A stretch of 64,000 nucleotides of DNA, taken from NCBI GenBank assembly GCA_013398295.1, contig VZSF01000883.1, positions 401,478 to 465,477 of the forward strand, given 5' to 3'. This document shows, piece by piece, positions 34,991-47,516 of this stretch. The DNA comes from Chionis minor (taxonomy: Eukaryota; Chordata; Aves; Charadriiformes; Chionididae). The translations under genes and the position numbers were made by a program. The number at the start of each line of letters is the position of its first letter. Within the stretch, counting starts at the first letter, position 1. The notes under the pieces were generated by a model. The model did no database searches, was not told the DNA's origin, and saw only the letters and a program-made list of their open reading frames with translations.

Positions 34991-35770
34991 AGCTAAACAT
35001 AATTTGTCCCCTTTAGTTGCAGAACTTAGTTTGTTTTCTTTTTTCCTCCAGGCTTGGCAAGATGACAGAAAGACTCCTACATTCATCAGAGCAGAGAGAA
35101 CAACACTTTATTCTTCATCCATTGCCTGCAATCAAGATAATCATTCAAGCAGAGCTGTCTGCATATAGAAAGGGATTTTATGGACTCAAGGTCTCTGCCT
35201 CTAGCAGGTGCAGCCCAGGCTACTATGAAGGGTAGGAAGGGTTAAAGCAGCACTTGGTTCTGGAAGATGTACAGGAATTGGAGAAGACAGAAGAATTTGC
35301 TGAATCCTGGAGTGCATGAATTTAATAACTTAAATTATCCTATTCCGCCTAGAGAGGACAGGGCCTGAACTATACACAGGAGAGAAGAGGAAAGAGCCAA
35401 GTTACCCCAGGCTGAAGTGGACAAAGGTGCACTAGAGAATCACAGCTGATCTAGGGAAGTGAACTAAGCTTTTTTTAAGCCCCAGTTCACTCCTGAGGAA
35501 GAAACATCTGAAAAATCTTCCACGTGGAAACAAAACTTTTCTCTCTGCTGTAAGGGGGAAGAGAAGAGAGCAGTGGGTGTTTTCCACCCAATCCTTTTCT
35601 TTTGCTCTACAAGTTCATGTGACTTCAATGTCACCTAGCCCAAAGGCAGAGACTATGCAGAAATAAAGATATCTTTTTTCTGTTTCCTGCACACTGCAGT
35701 GAGTGACATAACGTTGTAAAGAGAAGTCCAGTGAGGCTATTGCAAGAACCCAAGAGGCAACAAGATCTTC
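34991..35770. other. Unique noncoding DNA, no gene seen
   Basis: A pyrimidine tract ending in AG at about 35051-35052 precedes a plus-strand open frame that runs to 35235. The translation shows no family resemblance, so an exon is not called. Confidence 0.45.
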
Positions 35771-35798
35771 ACCGTATTATTAGTTACCGTATTATTAG
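35771..35798 (+). repeat. 15-bp direct duplication
   Basis: The unit accgtattattagtt (35771-35785) is repeated immediately, with the first 13 bases exact (35786-35798). It is a recent slippage-type duplication. Confidence 0.9.
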
Positions 35799-38700
35799 AA
35801 ATTTTCTCCTGGAGGCAGAAGAAAAAACAGCAACAGGTCCGCACATGAAAGAGTTGAGAAAACACAAAGGGACAGATCACCTGAGTTAGCTTTGGGTTTT
35901 GTTAATTACCTCCAAAGCTTGTAGGGTTAAAAGAGGTCTAGAGGCCTTTGCATCCAGTCTCTCTCTAAACTCATGCTCAGCTAATCCGTGTCAGCTGCAT
36001 CTTCCCTTGCCAATACAGAGGTGAGTGTGAGGAATTTCTGCATGTTACTTATTTAGCTATTACCTTTTATGGGTCTCTGTCTCCCACTGGCTTTCTGGCT
36101 GCAGACGGGTTGGCAAGAGGAAAACCTGAAACAATCCTCTTCTGAAACGTTTAAAACTTAGGCAGAGGGAAAGAACAGAGTCTGACAAAAGAAGCAGACA
36201 CCTGTGAAGCCTGTGTTTGGACCTGGGCTGCTACTTTCAGGGCTGCAGCTAACACAGGGTATTGTCTCTGTTTAAAGCAGTGTCTGTTTATCTCATTGGA
36301 ATTTGGGAATCCACTGATCCTTTTTCTTTTTATGTGATTTTTTTTTTTAAAGCGATTTTCAGTCCTCACTTGCATGTTTATTATAAGGTTTATGTGCAGA
36401 CAATGAAAAAAAAAGAAAAAACAAACAACCCCACCTCATTTTCCCAGTTAGCGTTCAAAACCTAAGGTGGAAACAGGCCCTGCTCCTGTGGACACTCTGT
36501 CTAAGCAAATGAAGAATAGCTATGAATGGGGGAGAAAGAGGTTCCCACTTCAGCACAGTGTGCAATGATCCTCCAGGGAGAGGCAGGGAGTGAGGTGAGC
36601 AATGATCAACTAACAGACAAGGGAAGGGTTGTGGAGATAAGGCAGAGGAGCTGGGAAGACGGAATGAAGTGAAGATGCTGTGAGGGAACTGACAGAAGCA
36701 GGAGATCCAGTTACCCAGCACAGGGCAAGGAAAATCCAAAATCAAATTGTCCAAATGCCTGAAGCACCTAAATATGGTTAGAGCATGGGTTGGCTCAGTG
36801 TACAGCCTCCTGCACATGCACATGGGATAGTCCTCATGCTGGGCTACACTCCTGCAGAAAACCAATCCATGCTCATGGATTCTGGTTGTGTTTGTGAAGT
36901 TACTACCAAATTGTTACTGCTGTGCTGTGAATGCTTCTTTGTTGGTGTTTATTAACCTTGGCCAAGGAGCATCCATTATTCTGGGAAAAATGAGGAGCAT
37001 TTAAATTTAATGATGACAATGAACATTCTAAGGAGGTGATTACAACCAGAAAAGCCTGGCTTTTTACTTACTTGCAGAAGAAGGGTTTGGAGCAATGGAA
37101 AGAGTACAGGAGGTGCCAGGTTACAGGAAAGGTGCACATGTCAGGAAGGGAAGAAGAAACTTCACAGGGAGCTGTGTCAGAGGGAAGAAGTGGCAGACAG
37201 GGTTATTTTGTCATGGAGAACCTGGATTAGCTGTGAGACAAGCGAAGTCCAGAAAAGAAACCACAGGAGACTAACAACAGATAAGTAAGCAGAGGAATAC
37301 CTTCAATGGGGTCGGGAACTGCCAGGAAATACACTGTTCAGGAAGTTCATTCTCATAGAGAAGTTAAGCATTTAATGGTGCTTGAAAGTAAAAAGCAATG
37401 CTCAGTTCTGAAACTTTGTGTTCAACGGATTTCAGTGAGTCCATTTCTTTGCAATTATCAACAGAAAGGTAAAAAACAGACTTATAACTTCAGTAGCAAG
37501 GTGGGATTCTGAAAAAAATGTATATTTCAAGTACAGAGGAAACCTGAAGGCTCCTAATGGCACTGAGAACCCTGACAAATAGACCTCAATATTAAAAAAA
37601 AGCAGGATAAGTTGAGATGCAGATCATCAGTACCTGTTAAAGGCCTTAAAACAGAGGAATTGTTGGAGACTGCTCAGACTCTAGACATGTAAAGATACTT
37701 CTGTGCCCCACCATTGGGACAGCAAGAACCCTGCAGGAAGCTTCTGCAAAACTAAGACACCTTGATCCTTCCACTCTCTCCTGCTAGCTACAACAATTGA
37801 AAAGTCTTCTCATGGCCCTCCTTGGCTATGTTGACTCCAGGAGAAACACTCCTCACATCAGATCTGGGGCATTACAGAGCCATTTTTACAATTCCAGCTA
37901 TTTCAGTATTTTAGCATGAGTTCTCTGAGGGGTGAAGATTGTATACAGCACAATGACTCATGTAGGTTACAACCAACACATTCTTCATGTGGGCCAGAAA
38001 AAGCGATGTGTTTTCTTCATTGACAACAGCTTGTCAGCACAACTGATGCCTTGGTTACCAATCCCAGCACAGAGGCACAGAGTGAACAGGCCAGAAACTG
38101 AAACTGCAGAGGCCTGTCTGCATGGATCTGGGATCTCAAATGTGTCCTTGGTGAACAGGTCCAGAGCAGATCTCTCCAAGGAAGTCAGAACACAGTTCTC
38201 GCTTTTCCCTATGAGCACCATTCTGCTCAACACTTACACAACTCACAAAAGAAAAGAATATCTTAGAAAGTCCAGGATGAAAGACGGTGAAAGAATAACA
38301 GACTTTCACTGCTGTCCGTTTCTGTGCTAAGAAGTAAGGGCAAGTGCTCTCTTTAGTATAGCACTCATCAATCTGATACCATGGCTACACATAACTTTAA
38401 AAGACTGCACCGCTCTTGACTTGTATTTTGACTCCGCTTGCTCAGAGAAGGACCTACTGGCTGTTTCTGTTTTTCCTGGAGGCTCCAAGCAGTGAGGAAA
38501 TTCAAATGTGTGGAAGCACACCCAAAAACTGACGATCTCTTGAAGCAGAGATTGGCTACAAAACTGGAGGCTCAGTTTGGCCAAACCTCATCAATCAGAC
38601 TTTGTTTTTGCCAAACCAAACCCCACACCAGAAATGGGTTTGGAGCCAGCTTCCATTTTCTTTAAGCCACCGAAGTCCTGAGGTTATTCAAAGGTCTCTC

Positions 38701-39139
38701 TATCACCCATCTGCAATCTAAACCTTTTTTCTGGAACGTGTTTTCTGCAGATTGCCTTGATATGCCAACAAAGGATGAGAGGCCAAGGTTGTCTGCAAGT
38801 TTTTCAGTGTTCCCCAGCTCTGGATGTGCCCCAGATACTTCAGGAATAGCCTTTCAAGTGGTGGTTTGGCCCTTATAGGCACAGGCGGTTCTGGGAGGAA
38901 GAGAGTCTCATGTTCGTAGAAAATAAGATTAAGAAACTAAAATATTGAGCAAATGGCTTAGAATCTGGAAAAATATGCTCAAGTTGGGGTGAAAATTCCA
39001 GTTGTTTTTAAATGAGCTAATTTGTTCTTTCCTGTACATCAAATGTGGGAAGAAAAGGGGAAAAAGAGAATGAAAACAAAATAAAAAAATTTGCTTTTTA
39101 ATCTGACAGCTGCTCCTTCTGGAAAAATGATGTTTTTGT
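35799..39139. other. Unique noncoding DNA, no gene seen
   Basis: Only short A-rich simple sequence (36403-36430) and short open frames. A minus-strand open frame at 36455-36865 has no family signal. No repeat family was recognised. Confidence 0.5.
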
Positions 39140-39144
39140 GCTTA

Positions 39145-39395
39145 AAATGTTAGACTGGGACATAAGAGGGCTTGGTTCAGTTTGCTGACATGCCAAAAAA
39201 TCCCTGCATGACCTCGGGCAAGTCACTTAGCCTTTCCCAGTTCCCTTTGCAAATACTGGGTCTAAGACGACTTCCCTTCTCCCGTGTGTCTACTCTCACT
39301 GCAAGGTCTTTGGAACAGTGCCTGACTCTTCCTATGTATTTGCGCAACACCTAGCAGAAAATGTGGCTACTCTTCTAGTTGGAGCTCAGGAGCAA
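39145..39395 (+). repeat. MIR/CORE-SINE copy with reptile-type 3' tail
   Basis: The central block 'tgcatgacctcgggcaagtc' and 'acttagcctttcccagttcc' (39207-39246) matches the MIR core ('tgtgaccttgggcaagtcacttaacctc'). The downstream block 'ggtctttggaacagtgcctg' with 'ctatgtatttgcgcaacacc', 'tagcagaaaatg' and 'ctagttggagctc' matches the tail of the reptilian form ('ctctttggggcagggactg ... tgtttgtacagcgcctagcacaatggg'). The full order is kept over about 250 bases, so this is the most complete SINE in the window. Confidence 0.75.
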
Positions 39396-41440
39396 GTCTG
39401 TGATCCAAGTCATGTTAACATCCATTAAAAATTCTGCAAAGTCCAATTCTGGACTAGTTTTCAACTCAGGCCACTCTTAAAGCAGTAGGGGATTATATCA
39501 TATAAACAAGGCTGTAGATGTCACTCTCCCCTAAGAGGCTTTCCCTCTCTCTGCCTTGAGCTGTGTTGTTGGTTTAGGCTATTGTCAGAATGCACTTGCT
39601 CACACTTGTGGCATGTTTAGTTTAAGAAAATCCTCAAGCGGCCCCAGGTTATTTTGCATTCAGAATATATGAAATCCCAGGGATGTGAAAGGAACTGCCT
39701 ACCGAGCACTATTGTGATTTCACATGAGGTGCAGGTCAAGCCTTTACCTGGAATTCAAGATTTACAAGAAGTTTTTTGTGTTGGTTTGTTGGGTTTTTTT
39801 TCTGGAAAAACACTTGAGTGTGAGTCGGGGAGACCACACACATGCCACAGCTTCTCACCGCCCGTGATCTGACATGCCGCTTAACCCTTGTGGTTTACAA
39901 CCAGTGCTCTCCACACTGCTCACTGAGAGCACTGAGTTTCTGCTCATGCTGGGGGAAAAAAATCCCCAGGGAATTCCCCAGCTGATGAGATCTTGACCGT
40001 TCAAAATTCAAGTGAAGGACTGGAGTATTGGGTGTTAGGAATGGTCAGACTTCAGGAGGGAAAGAGGAGGTCCGTCTCCTTCACTGAAACAGAAGCCCTG
40101 TGTTTTCCAGGGCTGTCTTCCAAATCAAGCACCGGCTGAAGCAAGAAGCAGCAAGGACCTCAGGAGAAAGCCAGCCAAGCTTCCCAGTCACTGGTGGCTT
40201 TGACAGTTCAGAAACAAGGAACTCAAGACTAGACAGAGGTGCTTCAGTGATCCCGGCTGTTACCAAACACAGACAACCCAGGGAGGAAGCTTATTCTAGG
40301 AATATCTTATGACCACGTGCTGTGGACAGACATTTTTCCAGTACCCTCTAAAAAATTGCAATATCTCTAACTAAAGGCCAAAAGACACAGAGTGCGCCTT
40401 GCCACCAGCAGAGAGAGGGAATGGTGGTAAAGATCACCACCCATTCCTGCAACTGCAGAGAACTTTTTATGCAATTGGTGTTAAAAGCAGACGAGTTTGC
40501 AACTTGTTCTCCTGGCAAATCTCTGTGCTGAGATTTGCCCACTGTTGATATTGACAGTATTGGGATCCTTTTTCCCAAAGTCCATGGAGTCTTCAGATAG
40601 AAGTCGGAATAACCATGAGGAGACTTCACAGAATCTTCTCCCTGAAAGTCTCCTAGGACTGCTGATCCAGAAACCGCTGTTGTTTCCCAAGTGTTTCCCA
40701 GCACGCCAGAGAGATGTGTAACCGTTTGGACCTGGTGGTCAACAGTGTTCACAGATAGAATTTACACAGTCAAGAGCTTCATGATTGTGAATATAGAGGA
40801 AACTTTCATTGAGGCAGTTGGTGACAGCCGCGCTGGATCTAGCCATGCATGTGAATAAATATTAAGACAATTTAACACAATTAAATAGCTGTAGGATTTG
40901 GTCCGCTTTGTGTCAGATCAAGGCGAAGAACAAACACCTGCCCTAGTCTCTTGACAGAAGTTCGCTGGTCAACATCTGCAACACAAGATTGGCTCTCATG
41001 CCCTAGAGATGCTTACAGATCCCATACACAGCTAATAGTCAATAAAGAACAGTTTCTCCTCCTTCTCCTTCAGCCTTTTCTCCTCTGTGTGTCTAGCCAG
41101 TGAAACAAGATTTGGAAGGAGAAGTAATGTCTTTACTGAGACCAACTGACAGAGTTCAGAAAAAAACCACCATACTTTCAGGCCTGCCAGCCCTGTGTCA
41201 GGGTCTCCAGTGGGATGGATCAGCCTGAGCCCCTTGAAGGTGCAAAACAGTGATAACACGGTGGGTGCACTGAGCTCTGTGGAGACACAAGGATCACACA
41301 CTGACATCAGCCAGGGGTGTCTGGGACTGGAATACGATCCCTTTTCCTTCCCTGCCCAGTTTTAGGCTGGGTGGATAAATTAGGGATGGCTCAGAACAGT
41401 TACCGTAAGATCACTTAGCAGTTCATCTTTTATTTGCAAA
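39396..41440. other. Unique noncoding DNA, no gene seen
   Basis: No coding or repeat signal was recognised. The overlapping open frames at 40348-40752 on the minus strand and 40497-40721 on the plus strand are both unconvincing. Confidence 0.5.
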
Positions 41441-41460
41441 GCTGTTCCTTCCCACAGAAG

Positions 41461-41760
41461 TAAACGCCCACCTTATCAGGCATGCCACAGCAAAGGATGT
41501 TGTCCAGCTCCCCACCTGCTGTCCCTCCTCTCATTATTGGCTTCCCTCCCTTTTGCAGCCATTCCCACCCGCCATCTGCCAGAACACGCTGCACGCCCGC
41601 AGACCCACCAGTGACACTCATGGTCACGGCGTGGTTTCACCAGCCCAGCCTTTATCAGGAAACAGCGTGTTCCCTCCAGAGATGAGAACGTGCCTGGCAG
41701 ACACACAGTGTGTCTGAGCCCCCTCCACCACGGCACTGCTGTGCCTGGCAACCCCCCGGA
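41461..41760. other. Small CpG-rich, GC-rich patch
   Basis: Eleven CpG dinucleotides occur in 300 bases, clearly more than in the flanks, together with C-rich runs. It could be an orphan CpG island, a promoter or first exon of a noncoding RNA, or a patch kept GC-rich by biased gene conversion. The minus-strand open frame across it (41476-41751) yields a Trp/Gly/Arg-rich translation typical of GC-rich noncoding DNA. No TATA box or start site could be assigned. Confidence 0.4.
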
Positions 41761-41780
41761 GCCCCTTGAAGCTCTGAAGG

Positions 41781-44700
41781 GCCATTATTGAAACCACAGG
41801 TGATTCCTAAAGGTCACAGAAAAAAAAGCTAGGAAAGACAGAGCCTCTAGGCCAGGGATAGCTTTTCCTTGTCACAGGCAGAGACCATTGTACCTGTCCC
41901 TTCATGCTGCATCCCCACTGTCAAGCCCTTTTTCACCTCCCTCCATTAAATCTTTGAGGGCATCCTCAGAGGAGCCTACCGAGAGGAATGCACCTGACTT
42001 GAATATAATTCCTCTTCCCTGCTGATGAAAATCTAGAGCCTGTTGCTGGTTTTAATATGGTGTTTTCATCAGAGAGGGGCCAGATGCACTGGTTGTATAA
42101 AGCCACGTAAGTCCCATTGAAATGCCTTCCTGTTAAGCTCCAGCGAATGCACAGAACATGCTGTGATGCTGAGTTTCCTTTCCCACTGACTGCTGCAGAC
42201 TATGCAGGGGGAAGATTATCTGCTAGGAAAAACTGCTTTCTCACACTGAGGTCCAAAGATGTACATTATCTGAGGATCTGCCCCAAAATCTGCAGAACAA
42301 TGAGCCTCAGTAGTGCCTGCATTGAAAAATACAACAAGTATTCTTCCTGCTCAGCAAAGGTAGTGCGCATTATTAGACTTAATAGGTCATATAATCCTGT
42401 GTATAACCTCAAAGCACCTTGCAAAATAGATGCTGTGCTTGTCTTACAGAGGGTCTACCACAACATTAAATATAGTGCTCAATTCCTATTTGTTTATAGT
42501 CAATGCTTCAGCCATAAAGGAGTTCCCCTCTCTCACTACCTGACTGTGTCCCATCCCTCTGAGCAGGCGATGTGGACACAATTAAATGTCTTCCTCCAAA
42601 GTCTGCCAGAGGCACTCCAGCCTCTTACTGTTAGAATTTCATGTTACTTTCCCAATATTTGCAATGTCAACTGTTTGAATTTTTTTCTAAGGCAGAGGCT
42701 GAGGCAGTGAATCCCTGCACGGGGTTACTGACTCCCTGCCATCACACATGGCTCTCAAGATATTCAGGGCCAGTAAAGGTGTTTTCTTCCAGCCACATTT
42801 CTCCACATAAGCCTCAAATTCCCATGCATCATTATGGATTTATTCTTCCCCTCCTCATTTTCACTTTCTTTTCTAAAGCCCTACTCAGATCATTGAGCTT
42901 CACCTTTGCACTCCTGTTCTCTCCTAGGTAACATACAAATCCCTCATTCATTCCAACACTGAGGGACGAAGTGTTCATCTGACCAGTGGAAAACAGTCCC
43001 CGGCTCATACATAACCTCCCTGGGACTTTCTGGTGCAGCTGATGCTATCGCTAGTCCTGTCCCATCTGACAAAGAGAACAACGTAGGGTGAGATCTACAG
43101 CGTGTTGCTTGCTCAGTGTTGCTATCTGTGGGTCAGCAAAAAGTCAGGACTACCAATCTCAGCAGGACAGCGTTCAGCTTGTGTTAGCAACACACAGACT
43201 GCAAGGAGGAGTGGCACAAACTTTCAGCTCCCCCAGCATATTTCCACCTGGAACTGCTTGTTGGCTATACTATCATCCACCCTATTGTATCTCATGCTCT
43301 GTTCATAACATGTTCCTGCTTTCTAGAAATATTAATTACTTCTTTTTTATTTTTTTGTAATGTCACCATTCTCTGTCATAGAAAAGGTTGCAAACTTTAC
43401 AGACTGCTTTTTCCATCCTTGATAAAATCAGTGCTGCACATCCTGGACATTTTCTGCATGTCATTTTTTTATTTAAATTATATATATCAGCTCTACAGCA
43501 TAGGTAGCTGCAGTTGTCCTTTAAGGAAAATGCTCTTTTAGAAAACTCAGTCTTTACCCTCCATCCCCTCCACCCAACCTCCAAAGAATTAAATTCTCTG
43601 GCAAATTCCTAGGAAGCAATTGTCCAAAATTCATCAGCATTTAAAAGATCATTGTAACATCTAATCTGTAAATCCTGCAAATAAAAAAAGAACAAACCAC
43701 AGTATTTCATTTGATTGTTCTCATAGCAAAACCAACTGCGTATTTCACAAGAGGTTACTGTTCCAGAAGATATATCAAGAATTGATTTGAATACATTAGG
43801 CTAGATAGGTTACAGCATGATACAAATGTTCCTGCTATTTCCAAGAGCTCTCTTAAATACAACATACATTAGAAAGCAAACAGCAGTACTGTGTCTGTCT
43901 GATTTTTCCACGTTTTGAGAGATTACATCTCACTGTGCGATTTAGCAGCTTTCACTGTAAACATTCATTGTCTTTCTACAACACAGAGAAAGTCTCTCTC
44001 AGGTAGCCAGCAGCACACTACCAGAGCTAGCAATGCCAAAGCAAACAGCAGTAAACTTTTCCCAAGAACACCTTCATGTCTTATGAACACAAACAATGAG
44101 TCTTGGAAAAAGGTCAGTTGGCAAAAAACAAATGAAACACTGTGATCCGAAAAGCTCAGACTGCTTTCACCCCATAAGGGTGAAATTGCTTTGTCAGCAT
44201 TTTAAGAATTGGCTGTGTCCTGTTATGATATTAGGACTTTTGTGCCATCATGATGATCCAGAAATAAGGAGTATGCAATGAAAGGATTTGCAGTCCTACA
44301 CCTTTAGTTTTATATGAGTTCTTTGGCTATTTTTTGTTCTGCACAGTGATCATGGGTGTTTCTCACTTGTAAAGTTGAAGGCCTGGTTCTCAGAAGCCAA
44401 GATCCGTAATGAAGATGCTAAAACAGCATGTTGCCTTCACAACCTCTCTGGTGTCTTCCAGACTCTTCCCAAAGCCACACCAGTGTAGCCCCAGTTCTGT
44501 GGGAGAACCTCAAAGATGACCAGAACACCCACCACTACTTCTGTTAGGCTTCAGTCACCGCTGGCTCCCCAACTCGGAGCAACTCTGCAGTGCTGACCTG
44601 CACAGCCACCGATCCCCTCATCCCATTCCTGTGTCCTGCTGACACCAATGTTGTTGTCTTTTATTCTGCTCTCCAGTCTCTATTGATCCCAAATCCCCTG

Positions 44701-45059
44701 ATTTGGTTGCACCAGGAGTGAGATTCGATCTGGCAATCTGGATAACCCAGGTGCTGAATTGAACAGTGTTGGTTAGGGACATCTGTAGGCAGAATGCTTT
44801 GCACTACAAATTTCACACACACACACAAAAGCCTGCTCTTTGAAAAAGAGCCTAGACTGCAAAGATGCAATTTTCTAACCTTTAATTAAGCAGGCAAATA
44901 CAATCACCATCCCCCTTCTCCTGATTCCTTCTTCAGAATTTAAAAGCAACCAAGGGATTTTTTTTTTAATGTGAGTAAACATATCCCTAAAGGATAGTCA
45001 CCGCATGGACTAAATCTAAACAAATAATTATTCTACTGAAAAAATCCCTTCTCAAAAAT
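41781..45059. other. Unique noncoding DNA, no gene seen
   Basis: Holds the 197-codon plus-strand open frame at 42117-42710, which has no domain or family resemblance. The segment 42365-42480, which contains 'aacctcaaagcaccttgcaaaatag', faintly resembles the 3' part of MIR/L2-type repeats. A short (CA)n tract lies at 44814-44826. No gene is called. Confidence 0.5.
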
Positions 45060-45420
45060 CCCAGCCTGCCCCGTTTCAATTGGTGAGCAGAGCTGTGTCA
45101 ATGGATTTATGATGTGACGTCAGTCCCAAGGTTCAAGTGGCAACTTTTGTATTTTCATGCATTGTTTAACAAGCTGCTCACTTCCCTTCTCTAGCCCAAA
45201 CTTTATTAAAATCGGGAAGATGCACTCGAGTGTTTTTCCAGAGAAGACAAGCTATTTACACTTGATACTGCAAAGCGATTCCCTGTGGTAAGGAAATGAA
45301 GAACTGCAAAGTGCTTAGAGAGACATATTTAATGCCTTAAACTCTTATATTGAGTTAACAACTAGCATGGTCCTGGCTTTAAGGAAATAAATCGATTCTC
45401 AGGCTCCCTTATTTCAATAG
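45060..45420. promoter_or_regulatory. Candidate regulatory element with a perfect CRE
   Basis: The palindrome TGACGTCA at 45115-45122 is the full consensus cyclic-AMP response element, bound by CREB/ATF proteins. It lies in a repeat-free block of balanced composition that also holds TTTATTAAAATC, GAGTTAACAAC (HNF1-like half site) and ATCGAT words. A perfect 8-bp CRE with intact CpG is uncommon in CpG-depleted vertebrate noncoding DNA. Function and conservation are inferred, not shown. Confidence 0.3.
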
Positions 45421-46599
45421 TCTCCCATCAGAAACTCAGCTGCAGCTTTTTTCTCTCCTGCAAATGATACAGGGAGGACTGTTTGTTTTAATTACTTATT
45501 TTAATGAGATAGTGCAATGACTACAAGCTACCAAGGTGTTTTACAGGGCCAATGTAGAAGAGTATCCATGTCATCACAAGAACATAGAGGTGTGCATTGT
45601 ACCGTGAGGAGAAAACAAAAGGCTGTAAGGAGGTTATTGTTCCCATAAGAAGAGCAGTTATGACACTCAGAGAAGGAGAGGTAGCAGATCAACAGGCAGC
45701 CTCTGTGACACAACAAGGCAACAGGAGTGGGAGAGGGCAGGGGTGGGTATGACTCCTGGGAGCGGGAGAGATCAGACAGGTATTGGAAAATACCTTTTTC
45801 CATTCCAAGTGTAAATCCACTCCTGGTCCTTTCTTGAATTATCCTGGCTGTAGGGAATGGCCACTAGACCCTAGTCTAGTGTTACTGTCACAGGTGATGT
45901 CCCTGAGCATCCCACTCAATCAGGATCCTTACAGCACTGTGTCTGTAAGGCACAAGCCAAGTAAAAAGGCCCTGCCAAGCCAATCCCCTCATTGCTGGGA
46001 TCAGCTGCTTGGAAGCAAGATGGGGAGGCCAGGGTGGCTGCTTTGTTCCGAGACTCAGTAAAGCACAGGAAATGTGTGAGCACGCCCTCCACCAGCTATG
46101 GACGCTCTGCCCCGGCAGATATAGCCACATGTTTGTCTTCCAGATGCAGAGGGAGGCAGTCCTTCAGAGAGCACACTTTCACAGCCTCCAAGCAGATGCA
46201 CACGCACAGATGCCTCCAAAGCCCATTCAACTCTTCCTGCCAGGGCTCCCCACAGAGAGCTGAGCCCCTATCTGAACTTTAGAGAATCAGAAAAAAAAAA
46301 AAAAAAGTGCAGCTTTTTCTGGGAGAGGGCTCTGAGAGTGCAGGAAATGTGGTTTGCCCACTGGGTTTTACAGGTGTGCCTTGCCCAGCTTCCTGGCGAG
46401 CATCTTGCACTATATGTACAGTGTGGCTTTGAAGGCTGGACTGCCACCACAGATACTCTTTCAGCATCACTAGCAAAGGAGAGGTCCCTACCTATAGGCC
46501 TATCCCCTGACCATGAGCGTAAGCTTACTTGTTCAACAGTGACAAGGTGGAGTTGTCAAATAGATAGCAAGATTTGGACTGGCCCCCAAAGACGTCTGA
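45421..46599. other. Unique noncoding DNA with an A16 run
   Basis: Contains a short perfect hairpin (arms 45862-45869 and 45874-45881, 4-base loop). There is also an A16 run at 46291-46306. The sequence from about 45690 to 46270 is somewhat GC-richer than average. No gene was recognised. Confidence 0.5.
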
Positions 46600-46835
46600 A
46601 AGTCTAGAAAACAAGACCTCTGAAAGCACTGATTTCATTTAGTTTAGAGAAGAGAAAGGACTGTGGGTTGTCATAAAAAGGTGCTACAAAGAGGAGGCAA
46701 AAAGATTTTTCTGCAGGTCCTTGGAAGCACTGTCAACTCAGGTTAGATATTAAGAAAAAAAACCTTATTGCCAGGAGCTCTGGGAAGATGTTGTTGAGGA
46801 GGAAGGTGAAAATTGACTGGCATCTGCCAGGAGCA
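46600..46835 (+). repeat. CR1 LINE fragment, sense
   Basis: The blocks 'tttagtttagagaagagaaa' (46638-46657), 'aaaggtgctacaaagaggag' (46678-46697) and 'ggttagatattaagaaaaaa' (46741-46760) follow the order of the CR1 3' coding region. The corresponding family words are 'ctggagaagagaaggctgag', 'gggtgctaaaaagaggaggg' and 'gctagatatcaggaaaaaatt'. The terminal repeat is not visible, so the 3' end has been lost. The next CR1, 700 bases downstream, lies in the opposite orientation. Confidence 0.7.
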
Positions 46836-47516
46836 GGTTAGCAACGGGAAATCTAGCCATGAGCCAGCAAGATATACTGTGTAGCTTCTTTAGATCCCTG
46901 ACAGCCCTGTTTCCCATTTTATTCTCAGAGCATGAAGTTGCTTAGCTGTGCTTGGAACAGGAGGAAGGCATCAAAGAGCCTTTTTTTTTGTATCAAACTC
47001 CTTCCTGCTTTGGACCATCCGTGGAGCACCTAAGTAAACTGTGCAAAGCACAACACTAAAGACTGCGCTTATTACAGGTGAGGATACTTTGAGAAAGAAT
47101 TTGTATAGTATGGAGGCAAGACCATTCACCATTGCCTGAATTAGATTTGGGGAAAGACTCTGACCCTTCATTTCTGACTGCAACATGTCTGAGCTTTTTC
47201 TTACTGCAAGTAAAATCCCTTCTAGAAGAGCCAGAGCCAGAGATAAGACATGGGAGACTTGCTTCAACTTGTTCTATTTACCTTGCTCAGTTTGAGAAAA
47301 CATTCAGATATCTAAACAGAATATATCAAGGACAACACTGGCAATAGCTTTAGAGTTATACTAACACACAGATATTCATCTAGAAGGTACATGGGGAGTT
47401 CATAAATAAATAACAACAGGCTTCATACTCAGCATAGACAGAGATTTCATACTGGGAGCAAAAACACAAGCAAGTAAGCATAAGCTGAAGTCAACAAGGG
47501 CTTATATCCACTGAGT
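46836..47516. other. Unique noncoding DNA, no gene seen
   Basis: Includes a minus-strand open frame (46971-47267, 98 codons) whose translation is hydrophobic and moderately coding-like but matches no family I know. It has no clear splice sites and is not called. Confidence 0.45.

Noticed and set aside
35040..35235. Possible exon after a TTTTTTCCTCCAG acceptor-like tract
   Set aside because: The acceptor shape is good, but the downstream frame shows no family resemblance and no donor in frame. Left as unannotated.
42365..42480. MIR/L2-like 3' segment
   Set aside because: The resemblance is limited to a 'ctcaaagcaccttgcaaa' word. Without the core block it cannot be assigned.
42117..42710. 197-codon plus-strand open frame
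   Set aside because: The translation is a mix with many Cys, Ser and Tyr and no recognisable domain. Part of it overlaps sequence faintly like an old SINE.
45862..45881. Small perfect hairpin (8-bp arms, 4-base loop)
   Set aside because: Short enough to be expected by chance in a window of this size.
46971..47267. 98-codon minus-strand open frame with hydrophobic middle
   Set aside because: Somewhat coding-like, but it ends in a Lys run caused by an A/T homopolymer and has no family match or clear acceptor.
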